NCBI GenBank assembly: GCA_029052375.1 | Contig: JAIDJD010000177.1 | Span: forward strand, 1 to 6,302 | DNA: 6,302 bases | DNA from: Duncaniella sp. | GTDB taxonomy: Bacteria > Bacteroidota > Bacteroidia > Bacteroidales > Muribaculaceae | Direction of reading: 5' to 3' | Shown: positions 5,840-6,302 of the stretch, in pieces | Layout of the letters: every line of letters starts with the position of its first letter | How positions within the stretch are numbered: position 1 is the stretch's first letter | Program-made: the position numbers and the translations under genes | Notes under the pieces: generated by a model | Database searches by the model: none | What the model saw: only the letters and a program-made list of their open reading frames with translations | What the model was told of the DNA's origin: nothing

Positions 5840-6302
5840 CGTGAGTTCGATATAAGGAATTAGAACAACGTCAATTGATTGTCCGACACGAACTCCAGTG
5901 AAATAGACGGTTTCTTTGGGAAGAAACAATATGTGGCAATGGCACTCAGGGCATTGGTTATGAAATTTGCGAAAGACCGATGTCTTGAGTGTTCTATCTG
6001 AGCAATGTTCTTAAGTTCGTCATTAACAGATTCAACCAAAGCCCTTTTGCAAAGCATAATCTTGTCGGAGACAGACATCAGCGAGTTCCTCATGTTGTTC
6101 TTGACTTTTGTGATAAGCTGAATACCGTTCATGAACAGAAACTCAAGCAGTTGCTTGCCGATATATCCTTTATCTCCACAGAGTTTGCCCTTGACGTTTT
6201 CAATAAATGACTCTGAATACAGTGGCTCACGGTCATCGACATTTCCCGGCGTGAACATAAAGTTCAGAATCTCACCTTTGTCATTGATGATCAGGTGCAG
6301 CT
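5838..6302 (-). mobile_element. IS982-family insertion sequence, partial
   Basis: One end and roughly half of an IS982-like element lie in the window; the rest runs past 6302. The family is read from the transposase. The inner boundary is put near 5838-5840 because the HsdS reading breaks exactly there and the sequence AACGTGAGTTCGATATAAGG (5838-5857) starts, which would be the terminal inverted repeat just after the transposase stop. The other terminal repeat and the target duplication cannot be seen, so the boundary is good to a few bases only. Insertion was into the HsdS fragment, with the transposase running opposite to it. Confidence 0.75.
5860..6302 (-). CDS. IS982-family transposase, C-terminal part
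   Basis: The 3' part of a DDE transposase, 146 residues visible; the reading frame is open to the window edge (LHLIINDKGEILNF precedes the first internal Met at 6258), so the true start lies outside. Recognisable family segments are FTPGNVDDREPL, KLCGDKGYIGKQLLE, which holds the second catalytic Asp, ITKVKNNMRNSLM, and ALVESVNDELKNIAQIEHSR, which holds the catalytic Glu, followed by FANFITNALSAIATYCFF. The first catalytic Asp is off the window. No frameshift or stop is seen in the visible part, so the element could be active. It ends in TAA at 5860-5862, close to the presumed IS end. Lower GC than the chromosomal genes to the left fits a mobile origin. Confidence 0.9.
   Translation of the reverse strand, partial: LHLIINDKGEILNFMFTPGNVDDREPLYSESFIENVKGKLCGDKGYIGKQLLEFLFMNGIQLITKVKNNMRNSLMSVSDKIMLCKRALVESVNDELKNIAQIEHSRHRSFANFITNALSAIATYCFFPKKPSISLEFVSDNQLTLF

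Noticed and set aside
5630..5929. A 99-codon - strand reading frame between catalase and the transposase
   Set aside because: It crosses the IS edge and overlaps the transposase end in another frame; the same DNA makes better sense as the + strand HsdS fragment.

Overview
The window looks like chromosomal DNA of a fairly GC-rich gut Bacteroidales bacterium; I lean towards Muribaculaceae, but the family is a guess. The main clues are a promoter of the Bacteroidetes type (TTTG, 19 bases, TATCTTTG) at 2212-2242, start codons without a Shine-Dalgarno sequence, several lipoproteins, and gene families typical of Bacteroidales (DUF4230-type proteins, a short HTH protein, an IS982-family transposase).

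Region 1 (1-2190, + strand): a thioredoxin gene (45-365) is followed after 42 bases by a TPR/OmpA-like lipoprotein gene (408-2090). No terminator lies between them, so they are probably co-transcribed. A compound stem-loop terminator with a T tract (2125-2186) closes the unit.

Region 2 (2190-4095, + strand): a clear Bacteroidetes promoter is followed by about 300 bases of non-coding leader. The first part folds into several strong stems (2252-2416), and a 12-bp palindrome lies nearer the first gene. Three tightly packed genes follow: a small HTH-like protein, a DUF4230-like lipoprotein that overlaps it by 16 bases, and a second, membrane-anchored DUF4230-like protein 11 bases further on. A hairpin at 4051-4085 sits between this operon and the convergent catalase gene and can probably terminate both.

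Region 3 (4112-5680, - strand): a complete haem catalase of the small-subunit monofunctional type with all active-site residues. Its upstream region carries a perfect 8-bp inverted repeat (TGTTGTAA-N11-TTACAACA) that surrounds a plausible -7 element.

Region 4 (5681-6302): a damaged, AT-richer patch. A short + strand fragment reads as part of a type I restriction specificity subunit (HsdS). It is cut by an IS982-family element whose transposase 3' part, on the - strand, runs off the window end. The fragment has no start codon and a stop just upstream, so the specificity gene was already broken on that side or was rearranged. No complete new defence system is visible. The most interesting points are the structured leader before the HTH/DUF4230 operon, the HsdS remnant split by the IS, and the catalase dyad.
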